A DNA stretch of 64,000 nt from Helicobacter cinaedi CCUG 18818 = ATCC BAA-847. GTDB taxonomy: Bacteria > Campylobacterota > Campylobacteria > Campylobacterales > Helicobacteraceae. The stretch lies in NCBI RefSeq assembly GCF_000155475.1, contig NZ_DS990393.1, positions 323,799 through 387,798 of the forward strand, given 5' to 3'. The notes beneath the pieces are model-generated. The model was not told the DNA's origin, made no database searches, and saw only the letters and a list, made by a program, of their open reading frames with translations. Made by a program: the position numbers and the translations under genes. Shown in pieces: positions 1 through 8,387 of this stretch; the stretch's first letter is position 1; every line of letters starts with the position of its first letter.

Positions 1-837
1 TTGGGAGTTATCATTAGCATAGGAATAGAGAATATCAACTTTAGGCAAGGAATCTAGCTTATCTACATCAAACTCACTTTGCAAGGTATGAGGTTTAGCT
101 GGGGTTGTATAGAAAAATGCCTTGCCATCAAGGATATAGCCCATATCACTGGCATTTGGTGAAGCGAAGGCATTGACATTAAGCGTGTGAGTTTTACTCA
201 CATATCTCGCACTCTGAATCCTATCATTCATTACCACCATAACGCCCTTGCCTTTAGATTCGGGATTTGCTGCAAGAGAGATAGCATTATAGAGATTTTT
301 AGGACCATCGGCACTAAGAGCTGTGCTTGGACGCATAGCCCCCACAAACACAATGGGCTTATCACTTTTTGCCACTAAATGCAAGAAAAACGCACTCTCT
401 TCCATTGTGTCCGTGCCGTGCGTTATCACCACACCATCAACTTGAGAGCTTTTAAGCAAGGCATTCACGCGTTTAGCAAGTCTAAGCCATATCTCATCGC
501 TCATATCCGCACTATCAATATTGGCAATTTGCTCACTTTCTAGGTTTGCTACATTGGCAAGCTCCGGCACAGATTGCAACAAAGATTCTATACTTAGCAC
601 TCCTGCTTGGTAGCCTGTTGTTTGCAATGAAGAATCAACCGCTCCGGCAATTGTCCCACCTGTGGCGAGAATAACAATATTTGGCTTTGCTATATTATGT
701 CGTGTATTATGCGAATCTTGCAAAGTTTGCTCCTTTTGCTCTTTTTGTTGCTTCTCTTTAGAATCAGAGCAGCCCAAAGTCGCCACAAGCATAGCACAAA
801 TAGCAAGTTTCCATAAAGTTTTTGTTACATAGCCCAT
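1..837 (-). CDS. ansB: Type II L-asparaginase, lipoprotein-like, 3' end outside window
   Basis: Hydrolyses L-asparagine to aspartate and ammonia outside the cytoplasm. Translating the minus strand from the ATG at 837 gives 279 codons that run off the left edge. The N-terminus is a signal sequence ending in a lipobox-like LVATLGC. It is followed by the family motifs TGGTIAG (first catalytic Thr), HGTDTMEESAF (second catalytic Thr with Asp) and VGAMRPSTALSADGP. A strong AGGAGG lies 5-6 nt upstream of the start. That ribosome-binding site is part of an inverted repeat in the leader (see 844-876). It lies downstream of dnaK on the same strand. The family call is firm. The periplasmic or lipoprotein location rests on the lipobox. 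Confidence 0.9.
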   Translation of the reverse strand, partial: MGYVTKTLWKLAICAMLVATLGCSDSKEKQQKEQKEQTLQDSHNTRHNIAKPNIVILATGGTIAGAVDSSLQTTGYQAGVLSIESLLQSVPELANVANLESEQIANIDSADMSDEIWLRLAKRVNALLKSSQVDGVVITHGTDTMEESAFFLHLVAKSDKPIVFVGAMRPSTALSADGPKNLYNAISLAANPESKGKGVMVVMNDRIQSARYVSKTHTLNVNAFASPNASDMGYILDGKAFFYTTPAKPHTLQSEFDVDKLDSLPKVDILYSYANDNSQ

Positions 838-843
838 ACCAAC

Positions 844-876
844 CTCCTACGCTAAAACAAAATTCTATTGTAGGAG
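844..876 (-). promoter_or_regulatory. Leader hairpin that can mask the asparaginase ribosome-binding site
   Basis: On the minus-strand transcript, CUCCUAC (870-876) is perfectly complementary to GUAGGAG (844-850), with 19 nt between them. The second arm overlaps the AGGAGG ribosome-binding site of the asparaginase gene. Seen: a perfect 7-bp inverted repeat including the Shine-Dalgarno sequence. Inferred: folding would block translation initiation unless something opens the stem. No T-run follows, so it does not look like a terminator for dnaK. Confidence 0.45.
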
Positions 877-922
877 ATTTAGTATTGTATGTCAAGGGAG
901 ATTTTGAAGGATTTTTGAGAAT

Positions 923-2800
923 TTATTCCACTTCCGCATCAATGACATCATCATCTTTTTTCTTTGAATCCCCACCTGCTTGAGCATTGCCTTGCTCCTT
1001 AGCATAGGCAGCTTGGGCGAGTTGATGACTTGCTTCTGTGAGATTTTTAATCTTTGTTTCAAGCTCCTCTTTTGAAGCATTCTCATTTTTAAGCGTTGTT
1101 TCTAGCTCACTTAACGCAGATTCTATTTTAGCCACTTCAGCAGAATCTAGCTTATCTTTAAACTCTTCAAGGCTCTTTTTGGTTTGATACACTAAAGAAT
1201 CCGCACTATTTCTTAGCTCAATAATCGCCTTTTTCTTGCTATCTTCTTCCTTGTGAAGTTCAGCTTCTTTGACCATTTTTTCAATCTCTGAATCTGAAAG
1301 CCCACTTGAGCCACTAATCTTAATCTCTTGAGACTTGCCTGTGGCTTTGTCTTTTGCTGAAACGGTTAAGATTCCATTGGCGTCAATATCAAATGTAACT
1401 TCAATTTGAGGCACACCGCGAGGTGCAGCTGGAATCCCGCTTAAATCAAATCGCCCTAGAGATTTATTATCCCTTGCAAGCTCCCTTTCCCCCTGTAAGA
1501 CATTAATGCTAACAGCAGGTTGATTATCTTCATAAGTAGAAAAGACTTGCGTTTTTTTTGTAGGGATTGTAACGCCCCTTTCCACGACTTTTGTTGAGAT
1601 TCCACCAGCAGTTTCAATACCTAAGCTTAAAGGCGTTACATCAAGCAAAAGCACATCTTTTACATCACCTTTCAGCACCCCACCTTGAATCGCCGCACCT
1701 ACTGCAACAACCTCATCGGGATTGACTGATTTATTTAAATCTTTACCGATAAATTCTTTCACTCGCTCTTGCACTTTTGGAATCCGCGTAGAGCCACCTA
1801 CCATAACAACTTCGCTAATATCACTCTGTGATAATCCCGCATCTTTAATCACAAAATCAATTTTTTTAATCGTATCTTCAATCAAATCATCAATCAAGCT
1901 TTCAAACTTCGCACGAGTGATTTTTTTCACCAAGTGCTTTGGACCGCTCGCATCTGCGGTGATAAAGGGGAGATTAATCTCTGTTTCTTGAGCGGAGCTT
2001 AGCTCTTTTTTCGCATTCTCTGCAGCATCTTTTAACCTTTGTAACGCCATTACATCATTTTTAAGATCAATACCTTCATCGCTCTTAAACTCTTCAGCCG
2101 CCCAATCAATGATTCTGTTATCAAAGTCATCGCCGCCTAAAAACGCATCCCCGCCTGTGGCAAGAACTTCTACGACATTATCGCCCGTTTCTAACACGGT
2201 TACATCAAATGTCCCACCGCCCAAGTCATAAACCATAATCTTTTCAGCTTCTTTTTTATCTAAGCCATAAGCAAGGGCAGCTGAAGTTGGCTCATTAATG
2301 ATTCTTAAAACATTTAACCCTGCGATTGTCCCGGCTTCTTTTGTTGCTTTTCTTTGAGAGTCGTTAAAATACGCTGGGACGGTGATGACTGCTTCTGTTA
2401 CGCTTTCACCCAAGTAACTTTCCGCATCTTCTTTGAGCTTCATTAGAATCTTAGCTGAAATCTCTTGAGGCGTGTAAATCTTATCGGCAATCTCTACCGC
2501 ACACGCGCCATTCCTATCTACAATATTATAAGGCAGTCTTTTCTCCGCCTCTTTTGCCTTATCTTCATTGAACATAAGCCCCATAATCCGCTTGATAGAA
2601 TAAATCGTCTTTTTGGGGTTGGTTACCGCTTGTCTTTTTGCTGGCTCACCGACTAGAATCTCGCCCTTATCTGTGAAAGCCACGATTGAAGGCGTGGTGT
2701 TTTTACCCTCTTTGTTAGCAATGATTTTTGCTTCATTGCCTTCATATACCGCCATTGCGGAGTTTGTTGTTCCTAAATCTATTCCTATTACTTTTGCCAT
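923..2800 (-). CDS. dnaK: Molecular chaperone DnaK (Hsp70)
   Basis: Cytoplasmic ATP-dependent chaperone that works with GrpE (encoded at 3195) and a DnaJ not seen here. The protein has 625 residues, the usual DnaK length. The N-terminal ATPase has the phosphate loop GIDLGTTNS (residues 6-14), [11 protein letters not shown] and the DLGGGTFDV phosphate-2 motif. The substrate-binding domain and helical lid follow, and the acidic tail ends [10 protein letters not shown]. The start is preceded by AAAGGAT. It is the distal gene of the hrcA-grpE-(small gene)-dnaK cluster, so it is probably under HrcA control. In H. pylori, as I recall, grpE and dnaK are adjacent, so the intervening small gene is unusual. 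Confidence 0.98.
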   Translation of the reverse strand: MAKVIGIDLGTTNSAMAVYEGNEAKIIANKEGKNTTPSIVAFTDKGEILVGEPAKRQAVTNPKKTIYSIKRIMGLMFNEDKAKEAEKRLPYNIVDRNGACAVEIADKIYTPQEISAKILMKLKEDAESYLGESVTEAVITVPAYFNDSQRKATKEAGTIAGLNVLRIINEPTSAALAYGLDKKEAEKIMVYDLGGGTFDVTVLETGDNVVEVLATGGDAFLGGDDFDNRIIDWAAEEFKSDEGIDLKNDVMALQRLKDAAENAKKELSSAQETEINLPFITADASGPKHLVKKITRAKFESLIDDLIEDTIKKIDFVIKDAGLSQSDISEVVMVGGSTRIPKVQERVKEFIGKDLNKSVNPDEVVAVGAAIQGGVLKGDVKDVLLLDVTPLSLGIETAGGISTKVVERGVTIPTKKTQVFSTYEDNQPAVSINVLQGERELARDNKSLGRFDLSGIPAAPRGVPQIEVTFDIDANGILTVSAKDKATGKSQEIKISGSSGLSDSEIEKMVKEAELHKEEDSKKKAIIELRNSADSLVYQTKKSLEEFKDKLDSAEVAKIESALSELETTLKNENASKEELETKIKNLTEASHQLAQAAYAKEQGNAQAGGDSKKKDDDVIDAEVE

Positions 2801-2824
2801 TTGTTATCCTTTCAAAATTAAATT

Positions 2825-2884
2825 TTAAGAATCTAGATATCCCTCATCATAAATTAAGAATCTAGATATCCCTCATCATAAATT
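2825..2884. repeat. 29-bp tandem duplication, about two copies
   Basis: The unit TTAAGAATCTAGATATCCCT (first 20 of 29 bases) occurs at 2825 and again at 2854, with identity through 2884. On the minus strand the unit covers the last codons and stop of the second reading frame of the small gene at 2854-3182. The duplication therefore repeats that gene's 3' end between it and dnaK. Confidence 0.9.
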
Positions 2885-3182
2885 TGATGAGTTACTATGC
2901 CATATTGTGCGGTGAACTTTATAGTTTCTCCAGATGTGTTTTCTCCGGGCATATCAGGGCATTCTCTACTCATTACCGCTTGACAAGTAACTACACCACT
3001 GCCCTATCAACAGAAAGCATTTTTGCTCCACTATATTGATACAGACAATCGCCAGATTCTCCATAGCCCGACATAGAATCTACAGCTTCTTGGCAGGTTG
3101 GCATCTCATTAGCCAAAGCCACATTAAATGCAACACCAAATATCAACACACCAACCAAACATTTTATTAGTTTCTTGCTCAT
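2854..3182 (-). pseudogene. Small secreted Cys-containing protein, frameshifted
   Basis: Family not recognised. The ORF starts at 3182 behind an excellent AAAGGAGGAGG and encodes a signal peptide (KKLIKCLVGVLIFGVAFNVALA) and a short mature part. It stops at 2991 after 63 codons. A second frame opens within a dozen bases of that stop and reads 48 more codons (SGVVTCQAVMSRECPDMPGE...), ending at 2854. Joining the frames gives about 108 residues with four Cys in the mature part. The switch needs a -1 shift, or one restored base, around 2993-3003. It lies between grpE and dnaK, in the same direction, so it would be cotranscribed with the heat-shock genes. A sequencing error or a short genuine 63-residue product are alternatives. 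Confidence 0.6.
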
Positions 3183-3194
3183 ACCTCCTCCTTT

Positions 3195-3764
3195 CTAAGA
3201 TTCATTTTTCACTACGCTCACCATAGCTGGTCGTAGCACTCTTTGTTTATACACAAACCCTTTTTGTAGCGTTTGGAGGATTTCCCCATCAGCTTTTTCT
3301 TGGCTTGGCACTTGCATTAAGCATTCGTGCAAATTAGGGTCAAACTCCCCAACTGTGGCAATCAACTCAACGCCGTGCCTATTTAGCACCTTAATAAAAC
3401 TTTCAAGTGTAAGCTCTAGCCCTTCAGCAATAGCCGAAGCTTGTGGATTTTGCCGTGCAGATTCCAAGGCTTTTTCAAGTGTATCAAGCACAGGAAGCAA
3501 ATCGCTCATCACACGCTCATTTGCATATTCTAAGCTTTGATTCTTATCTCGCTCTAAACGCTTTTTTGTATTTTCAAAATCCGCAAAAGCCCTTACATAT
3601 TGATCTTTTAGTTCTGCGTATTTGCTCTCCCAATTTTCATTTTGCTCATCTTGAATCTCGGTGCCGTCTGTATCTTGGGTTTGACTTTGTGAATCTGTGG
3701 ATTCTAGATTCTCATCTGTATCCTGCAAATTCTCAAAATCTTGGCTTTGTTTGTTTTCTTCCAT
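3195..3764 (-). CDS. grpE: Nucleotide exchange factor GrpE
   Basis: Releases ADP from DnaK. I place the start at 3764 ([10 protein letters not shown]), giving 189 residues. AAGGAG lies 8 nt upstream of it. A longer reading from 3797 would overlap hrcA and has no ribosome-binding site. The first 50 residues are acidic and Gln/Ser-rich. The long coiled-coil segment follows ([20 protein letters not shown]), and the C-terminal beta domain contains [20 protein letters not shown], a family signature. It lies 17 nt downstream of hrcA, as is common in bacteria. Confidence 0.95.
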   Translation of the reverse strand: MEENKQSQDFENLQDTDENLESTDSQSQTQDTDGTEIQDEQNENWESKYAELKDQYVRAFADFENTKKRLERDKNQSLEYANERVMSDLLPVLDTLEKALESARQNPQASAIAEGLELTLESFIKVLNRHGVELIATVGEFDPNLHECLMQVPSQEKADGEILQTLQKGFVYKQRVLRPAMVSVVKNES

Positions 3765-3781
3765 ATAAACCACTCCTTTTT

Positions 3782-4582
3782 TTAAGATTGAATACACGAA
3801 TAAAATTGCGTAAAGTCTCTATCTAACGCCCCAATACAGAGCATTCTTGCTTTTTTATCCATTCCTTTTTTATCAAGGCAGGACTTTAGCCTTATCTCTT
3901 GCATAATGGCTAAATATCCGCTAGGCAACACCTCCTCACAATACATACCATTCTCTAGCGTATCAAACATATCTCCGCTAATGATATGATGGAATCTGCC
4001 ATCATCGTCCTTGCAAACTTCTGCCAATGCACCAACGCCAAAAAATCGCAAGTTGCGACTCTGCACACATTGCAACACATCAAGCAAGGCTGTCGCACGA
4101 ACTTGATAAGCAATTTTTCTCATATCTATCACATCTAGCCCCTTTAACTCGCCTAAGAATCTTTCCAAAGCACTGCTAAAAGGCAGAGTGATACCGATAT
4201 GCTCAAAATCAAGCAAAAGCTTATTGTCTATATGAGACACAGATACAAACTTATTGCTTTGCTCTACGCTTAAAACACAAAATATGTCACAAGCCAAACA
4301 TGCCTTTTGAATACATTCCATAGAATCTGCCTCTATGGTAGATATTGCATCAATATGCCTATACCAATACGCTTTCAAAGCACTAAGCGTAGGGATACGC
4401 CCTCCACTGATATGCGACTGAAACAATAGCCCCTCATCGCTCAATGCCTTAAAATAATTGCGTATAGTTGCAGATGAGATTTTTGTATTCATTAAGGTTT
4501 TGAGCGATTCAGAGCCAATAGGCTCTTTATGCTGCAAATACTCAACGATAACACGGCAAAGCAGTAAATCTTTTTTGCTCAT
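3782..4582 (-). CDS. hrcA: Heat-inducible transcription repressor HrcA
   Basis: DNA-binding repressor of chaperone genes that recognises CIRCE elements. The N-terminus forms a winged-helix segment ([19 protein letters not shown], then [18 protein letters not shown]). The later domain is short, as in other Helicobacter HrcA proteins; about 266 residues against about 340 in Gram-positives. The ATG at 4582 is preferred over a GTG three bases upstream because AGGAA sits directly before it. It heads the grpE/dnaK cluster. A CIRCE-like operator is 130 nt upstream (4715-4741), which suggests autoregulation. Confidence 0.9.
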   Translation of the reverse strand: MSKKDLLLCRVIVEYLQHKEPIGSESLKTLMNTKISSATIRNYFKALSDEGLLFQSHISGGRIPTLSALKAYWYRHIDAISTIEADSMECIQKACLACDIFCVLSVEQSNKFVSVSHIDNKLLLDFEHIGITLPFSSALERFLGELKGLDVIDMRKIAYQVRATALLDVLQCVQSRNLRFFGVGALAEVCKDDDGRFHHIISGDMFDTLENGMYCEEVLPSGYLAIMQEIRLKSCLDKKGMDKKARMLCIGALDRDFTQFYSCIQS

Positions 4583-4714
4583 CACTTCCTCTCATTCCGT
4601 TTAGACATACTTTGCAATTTGTTTGAAAACTCGCAATGTATTGTATTGTTTGCTAAGTTTGTTTCAGGTTTCTAATGAAACGGGTGGCATTGTAACATAA
4701 AAAAAGTAAATAAA

Positions 4715-4741
4715 TTAGCAAATAAATAAATATATTGCTAA
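4715..4741 (-). promoter_or_regulatory. Degenerate CIRCE operator upstream of hrcA
   Basis: TTAGCAA (4715-4721) and TTGCTAA (4735-4741) form a perfect 7-bp inverted repeat spanning exactly 27 bp. The canonical CIRCE (TTAGCACTC-N9-GAGTGCTAA) is also 27 bp. The outer six bases of each arm match CIRCE and the inner three do not. Its place upstream of hrcA supports the call. The weak inner half and AT-rich surroundings leave room for chance. Confidence 0.55.
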
Positions 4742-4927
4742 AAAATAGCAAAGTTTAGTATATTTATATAAAGTTTTATAAATTTTTTTAATTAGATATT
4801 CTAAATAATTTATTTTAATGTGAATCATAGACTTGAGATTCTGTCACTTACAATCCCATACGCAACAGGACATTTAAAGATTATTTTTATATAAATACGA
4901 AATCATTGTAATGAGATAAGGAAAAGA

Positions 4928-4964
4928 TTCTAAAACACGACAAGCTTGATAACTCGTTTTAGAA
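4928..4964 (-). terminator. Probable terminator of the tRNA cluster
   Basis: TTCTAAAAC (4928-4936) and GTTTTAGAA (4956-4964) form a perfect 9-bp stem. The loop contains the palindrome CAAGCTTG. On the minus strand, where the four tRNAs are transcribed, the stem is followed by TCTTTTCC, a weak U-rich tail. It lies 47 nt beyond the last tRNA. Confidence 0.5.
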
Positions 4965-5010
4965 GTGTGTAACAAAGAGAAGAATTAAAATGAGAAATGA
5001 GACTTAAAGG

Positions 5011-5087
5011 TGGCGGAGCGGACGGGGCTCGAACCCGCGACCCCCTGCGTGACAGGCAGGTATTCTAACCAGCTGAACTACCGCTCC
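5011..5087 (-). tRNA. tRNA-Asp (GTC)
   Basis: A 77-nt cloverleaf on the minus strand with acceptor GGAGCGG, D arm AGCTGGTTAGA, anticodon loop CTGTCAC (anticodon GTC), T loop TTCGAGC and an encoded CCA. It is the last of four clustered tRNAs in transcription order. Confidence 0.96.
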
Positions 5088-5118
5088 ATAGAATATCGCT
5101 TAGCAAAAAAATATTAAG

Positions 5119-5194
5119 TGGTGGTCGCTACAAGGCTCGAACTTGTGACATCCACCTTGTAAGGGTGGCGCTCTACCAACTGAGCTAAGCGACC
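5119..5194 (-). tRNA. tRNA-Val (TAC)
   Basis: A 76-nt cloverleaf with acceptor arms GGTCGCT and AGCGACC, D arm TAGCTCAGTTGGTAGAGC, anticodon stem CCACC/GGTGG around CTTACAA (anticodon TAC), T loop TTCGAGC and encoded CCA. Confidence 0.96.
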
Positions 5195-5218
5195 AAATGA
5201 GATAAGCAAAAATAAAAG

Positions 5219-5293
5219 TGGTGACCCCTAGGGGATTCGAACCCCTGTAGCCACCGTGAAAGGGTGGTATCCTAACCGTTAGATGAAGGGGCC
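5219..5293 (-). tRNA. tRNA-Glu (TTC), canonical copy
   Basis: A 75-nt cloverleaf with acceptor GGCCCCT, anticodon stem CCACC/GGTGG around CTTTCAC (anticodon TTC, A at position 37), T loop TTCGAAT and encoded CCA. Compare the divergent second tRNA-Glu at 14821, which has T at position 37. Confidence 0.96.
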
Positions 5294-5307
5294 ACTTTTA
5301 TCCTTGG

Positions 5308-5383
<76 letters not shown>

Positions 5384-5480
5384 ATCTGCCCTTCAACATT
5401 GTATCTCAAGCATAACATTGCCATTGCCCCATTGCCTTAGACACAAAAGAGCGAAATTATAGTGAGTTTAACTCAATTTG

Positions 5481-5993
5481 TCAAGAGTCTAATGCCATTA
5501 TCAACATTTCAAGTGCTTTAGCACAACTTTGAGACTGCACGGATAGTCTATCCCCACCAAAATGACAATACGCAATATGCACACTCTCGCCCTTAAGCTG
5601 CACACCTATAAACACACTCCCCACAGGCTTTTGACTACTCCCGCCACTTGGTCCTGCAATGCCGCTTGTAGCCATTGCCACATCAGCTCGTGTCTGTTGC
5701 AATATCCCTTCACACATTCCCCTAACTACCTGCTCACTTACAGCACCAAATCGCTCTAAATCTCTCCTATCCACGCTAAGCCAAGAAGCTTTAATCTCAT
5801 TAGCATAGCTTATCATCGCACCATCAAGCACATTAGAAGCTCCAGCAAGAGAAGTGAAATGATAACTCAACAATCCGCCCGTGCAGCTTTCAGCTATGCC
5901 CACTTTAAGCCCCTTTTGAGATAGCAAAATAAGGGCTTTTTGCGCCAAATTACTATGTAAAATTATGGAATCTGTAACGCTTTTTGGCTTCAT
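5481..5993 (-). CDS. Nicotinamide-nucleotide amidohydrolase, CinA C-terminal domain (PncC type)
   Basis: The family deamidates nicotinamide mononucleotide to nicotinate mononucleotide in the NAD recycling route. The 170-residue protein is the stand-alone C-terminal CinA domain without the N-terminal MoCF-like half. Visible family blocks are GIAESCTGG, GAVSEQVVRGMCEGI, ATSGIAGPSGG and KPVGSVFIGV. The start at 5993 has AAGGAG upstream on the minus strand. It is divergent from ppk2, sharing the short promoter region 5994-6089. Confidence 0.9.
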   Translation of the reverse strand: MKPKSVTDSIILHSNLAQKALILLSQKGLKVGIAESCTGGLLSYHFTSLAGASNVLDGAMISYANEIKASWLSVDRRDLERFGAVSEQVVRGMCEGILQQTRADVAMATSGIAGPSGGSSQKPVGSVFIGVQLKGESVHIAYCHFGGDRLSVQSQSCAKALEMLIMALDS

Positions 5994-6054
5994 TTTGTAA
6001 CTCCTTGAAACAAATCTCTGCTTACGACTTGATTTTTATCAAAAAACAATACAT

Positions 6055-6060
6055 TATAAT
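6055..6060 (+). promoter_or_regulatory. -10 box for ppk2
   Basis: A perfect TATAAT lies 29 nt before the ppk2 start, in an AT-rich stretch between two divergent genes. No -35 box is evident, which fits the weak -35 conservation of Helicobacter promoters. Confidence 0.5.
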
Positions 6061-6089
6061 AACATAAATTTTAACACAAGGAGTGGGTT

Positions 6090-7169
6090 ATGGCAAAGCA
6101 AGAACGACAAATCGTCATTCGACCAGAGAGCGAAAGGAATGTCCAAGATATCTACAAAGCAAAAAATGGGCGTATGAAAGAGGATTTTTATCTTGAAGAG
6201 CTAACAAAACTTCAAATTGAGCTTTTAAAGCTTCAAAACTGGGTGAAAGCCACAAAGCAAAAAGTCATCATTATTATGGAAGGACGCGATGCAGCAGGTA
6301 AAGGTGGAACAATCAAGGCTCTAACAAGCCATATGAATCCACGCGGTTGCCGTGTAGTTGCCCTAAATAAGCCTACTGAAACAGAAAAGACAGAGTGGTA
6401 TTTTAAGCGATACATCAGCACATTGCCAAGCGGTGGGGAGATTGTCTTTTACGATAGGAGTTGGTATAACCGAGCGGGTGTTGAAAAAGTGATGAATTTC
6501 TGCACCCAAGAGCAATACAAAGAGTTTATTGTACAGGTTGCTAACCTTGAACAAATGCTTATCTCAAGTGGAACAATGATTTTTAAATATTTCCTTGATG
6601 TAGGCAGAGATGAACAAAAACGCAGAATCTTACGCCGAAAAACAGATCCTTTAAGAATGTGGAAGCTTAGCCCAATTGATGGTAAATCGCTTGATTTGTG
6701 GGAGCAATACACAGAAGCATTTGAAAAGATGTTCGCACGCACACACACACACATTTGCCCTTGGACAATTGTCAATACAAATGATAAAAAACGTGCAAGG
6801 CTCAATATCGCACGAGATATTCTAAGCAAAATTGATTATGAAGGCAAGGATCAAACTGCCGTATGTCTTTTGCCAGATCCTAGCATTGTATGGACTTATT
6901 CGCAATATCAAAGCACTCATCTTGACCCTGCAAAAGAGATTCAAAAACAGCTCAAAGAGCTAAAAGAAGCCAAAGAAGCGGAAAAGAAAGAGAAAAAAGC
7001 CCAAAAAAATGCTACAAAAAAACAAGAGATTGCAAAACAAGAATCTAAAGCAGAATCCAAAATGGCTAAACCAAAATCTAGCAAAGATTCAAAAGTAGCC
7101 ACAAAAGAAAAGTCCCAAAACAAGGCAAAAGAAGCAGACCAAAGCGACACACTTCTCTCTAAGCCATAG
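6090..7169 (+). CDS. ppk2: Polyphosphate kinase 2 with lysine-rich C-terminal tail
   Basis: PPK2 enzymes transfer phosphate between polyphosphate and nucleotides. Residues about 30-275 are the catalytic domain, with the Walker A motif GRDAAGKGG (65-73), Walker B and lid region FYDRSWYNRAGVE (120-132), and FLDVGRDEQKRRILRR. Residues about 281-359 are an extra tail, close to 30% Lys with Glu, Ala and Ser and no hydrophobic core. The catalytic part is the usual length, so the tail is an addition. A (CA)7 run lies in the coding sequence at 6740-6753. The start has AAGGAG 7-8 nt upstream and a TATAAT at 6055. Whether it prefers ADP or GDP cannot be told from sequence. Confidence 0.93.
   Translation: MAKQERQIVIRPESERNVQDIYKAKNGRMKEDFYLEELTKLQIELLKLQNWVKATKQKVIIIMEGRDAAGKGGTIKALTSHMNPRGCRVVALNKPTETEKTEWYFKRYISTLPSGGEIVFYDRSWYNRAGVEKVMNFCTQEQYKEFIVQVANLEQMLISSGTMIFKYFLDVGRDEQKRRILRRKTDPLRMWKLSPIDGKSLDLWEQYTEAFEKMFARTHTHICPWTIVNTNDKKRARLNIARDILSKIDYEGKDQTAVCLLPDPSIVWTYSQYQSTHLDPAKEIQKQLKELKEAKEAEKKEKKAQKNATKKQEIAKQESKAESKMAKPKSSKDSKVATKEKSQNKAKEADQSDTLLSKP
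6740..6753 (+). repeat. (CA)7 dinucleotide run inside ppk2
   Basis: Seven CA units encode the Thr-His-Thr-His part of a conserved segment before CPWTIV. Slippage would break the catalytic domain. The protein length here matches the family, so the frame is intact. Confidence 0.85.
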
Positions 7170-7191
7170 AACACTAGTGGGCTTATCAAGC

Positions 7192-7217
7192 GAGATTCTA
7201 TAAACTTATAGAATCTC
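7192..7217. terminator. Perfect 11-bp hairpin from an inverted AGATTCTA pair
   Basis: GAGATTCTATA (7192-7202) and TATAGAATCTC (7207-7217) are perfectly complementary around a 4-nt loop, 23 nt after the ppk2 stop. There is no T-run on either strand, so intrinsic termination is uncertain. The arms are an inverted pair of the window-wide AGATTCT/AGAATCT word. Confidence 0.5.
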
Positions 7218-7359
7218 CAAAAAAATGAATATGAGAAATACCAAAAACTTTTCTTAATCCCCAAAGTCAATACAAACTCACACAAACTCACTTCCCCTTT
7301 TAAGAGATTTTAACTAACTTAAGATACAATGCCAAAAATTACACAAAGGACTATACACT

Positions 7360-7701
7360 ATGGATTTCAAAGGGGAACTCAAAGGCAAAAATAATATGAG
7401 CCTTGCCACGCCACTCTATGCCAAAGACTTAGATGAAAACTATTGCATTATTGACATTCGCTATCCAGAGGACTATGCACTCTGCCATATTAAGGGTTCT
7501 TTACAGCTTAATAATCCCTATGATGTGTATGCACATATCAAAAAAAATAAAGATAAAAAATGTGTGCTTGTGTGCTACTCTGGGCATACGGCAAGTATTT
7601 TAGGCACAGAGCTTGTGCAAGAGGGGCTAGAGAATGTCTATTTCTATGATGATGAGTTTAGCTCCCTTGCTCAAGCAAAGATTCAGCTCATCACGCAGTA
7701 A
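7360..7701 (+). CDS. Rhodanese-domain protein
   Basis: A single small rhodanese domain of 113 residues. The active-site loop CYSGHTAS carries the catalytic Cys. Upstream lies YCIIDIRYPEDYALCHIKGS, the typical first half of the fold. This should make it a cytoplasmic sulfur transferase or persulfide carrier; the partner is unknown. No signal peptide. The start at 7360 has AAAGGA about 10 nt upstream. An in-frame ATG at 7396 is a possible alternative. It is followed 20 nt later by plsY on the same strand. Confidence 0.82.
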   Translation: MDFKGELKGKNNMSLATPLYAKDLDENYCIIDIRYPEDYALCHIKGSLQLNNPYDVYAHIKKNKDKKCVLVCYSGHTASILGTELVQEGLENVYFYDDEFSSLAQAKIQLITQ

Positions 7702-7721
7702 TATCGCAAAAAAGGAATGTT

Positions 7722-8387
7722 ATGACAGATATTTTATACACGCTTTCAAATATCAATGTGATTTTTTACATTATTGCCTTTCTCTTTGGTGGCATACCAT
7801 TTGGTTGGCTCCTTGTGAAGCTTATCTACAAGCGAGATATTCGCCAAATAGGATCAGGGAGCATTGGTGCTACAAATGTATATCGTGCGGTAAAAGAGAT
7901 TGATGAACGCAAAGCAAAAATGTTTTCTATTCTTACCATTATCCTTGATGCAACAAAGGGCTTGATTGTCGTAGCGTTTGCTAAAATGCTTGGACTAGGC
8001 TTTTCAGCCCAGTGGCTTATCGCACTTTTGGCGATTTTAGGGCATTGTTATAGCCCTTATTTAGGATTCAAAGGCGGTAAAGGCGTAGCAACTGCCATTG
8101 GCTCTGTTTTACTCCTTATCCCAGTGGAGGGGATTTGTGGGCTGATTGTGTGGGGCATTGTAGGCAAAGTCTTTAAAATCTCGTCTATCTCATCACTTGT
8201 TGGCGTTTTAAGCGGGATTATTCTTACATTTGTTATTCCTTATGTTGTGCCTTTGCCAGATTCTATATCTATTATCGCACAGATTGACACACACACGCCT
8301 GTGGTGCTTATAGGGCTTTTCATTCTCTATACACATATCCCTAATATCAAGCGACTTTTTAGCGGTAAAGAAAGCAGAGTACTGTGA
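7722..8387 (+). CDS. plsY: Acyl-phosphate:glycerol-3-phosphate acyltransferase PlsY
   Basis: Inner-membrane enzyme that makes lysophosphatidic acid, the first acylation in phospholipid synthesis. The 221 residues include several hydrophobic segments and the three PlsY motifs: GSGSIGATNVYRAV, GHCYSPYLGFKGGKGVAT, and the C-terminal cytoplasmic loop region THIPNIKRLFSGKE. AAAAGGAATG lies before the start. The stop codon overlaps the GTG start of folB (GTGA), so the two are translationally coupled. Confidence 0.95.
   Translation: MTDILYTLSNINVIFYIIAFLFGGIPFGWLLVKLIYKRDIRQIGSGSIGATNVYRAVKEIDERKAKMFSILTIILDATKGLIVVAFAKMLGLGFSAQWLIALLAILGHCYSPYLGFKGGKGVATAIGSVLLLIPVEGICGLIVWGIVGKVFKISSISSLVGVLSGIILTFVIPYVVPLPDSISIIAQIDTHTPVVLIGLFILYTHIPNIKRLFSGKESRVL

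Larger units (their letters stand above)
4583..5010. other. Gene-free AT-rich region between hrcA and the tRNA cluster
   Basis: No credible ORF. From left to right it holds the hrcA leader, a minus-strand TACAAT box (4689-4694), the CIRCE-like repeat (4715-4741), a minus-strand TATACT-like box just beyond it, a very AT-rich stretch (about 4700-4830), and the stem-loop that probably ends the tRNA transcript (4928-4964). I see no conserved small RNA. Confidence 0.6.

Noticed and set aside
3443..3826. Long plus-strand ORF opposite grpE and hrcA
   Set aside because: It is antisense to well-supported genes, has no family features, and its composition is that of the complementary strand.
4831..4836. 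CTTGAG half-site of an HspR-type (HAIR) operator
   Set aside because: Only one arm is present; no ACTCAAG partner at the proper spacing, and no hspR in the window.
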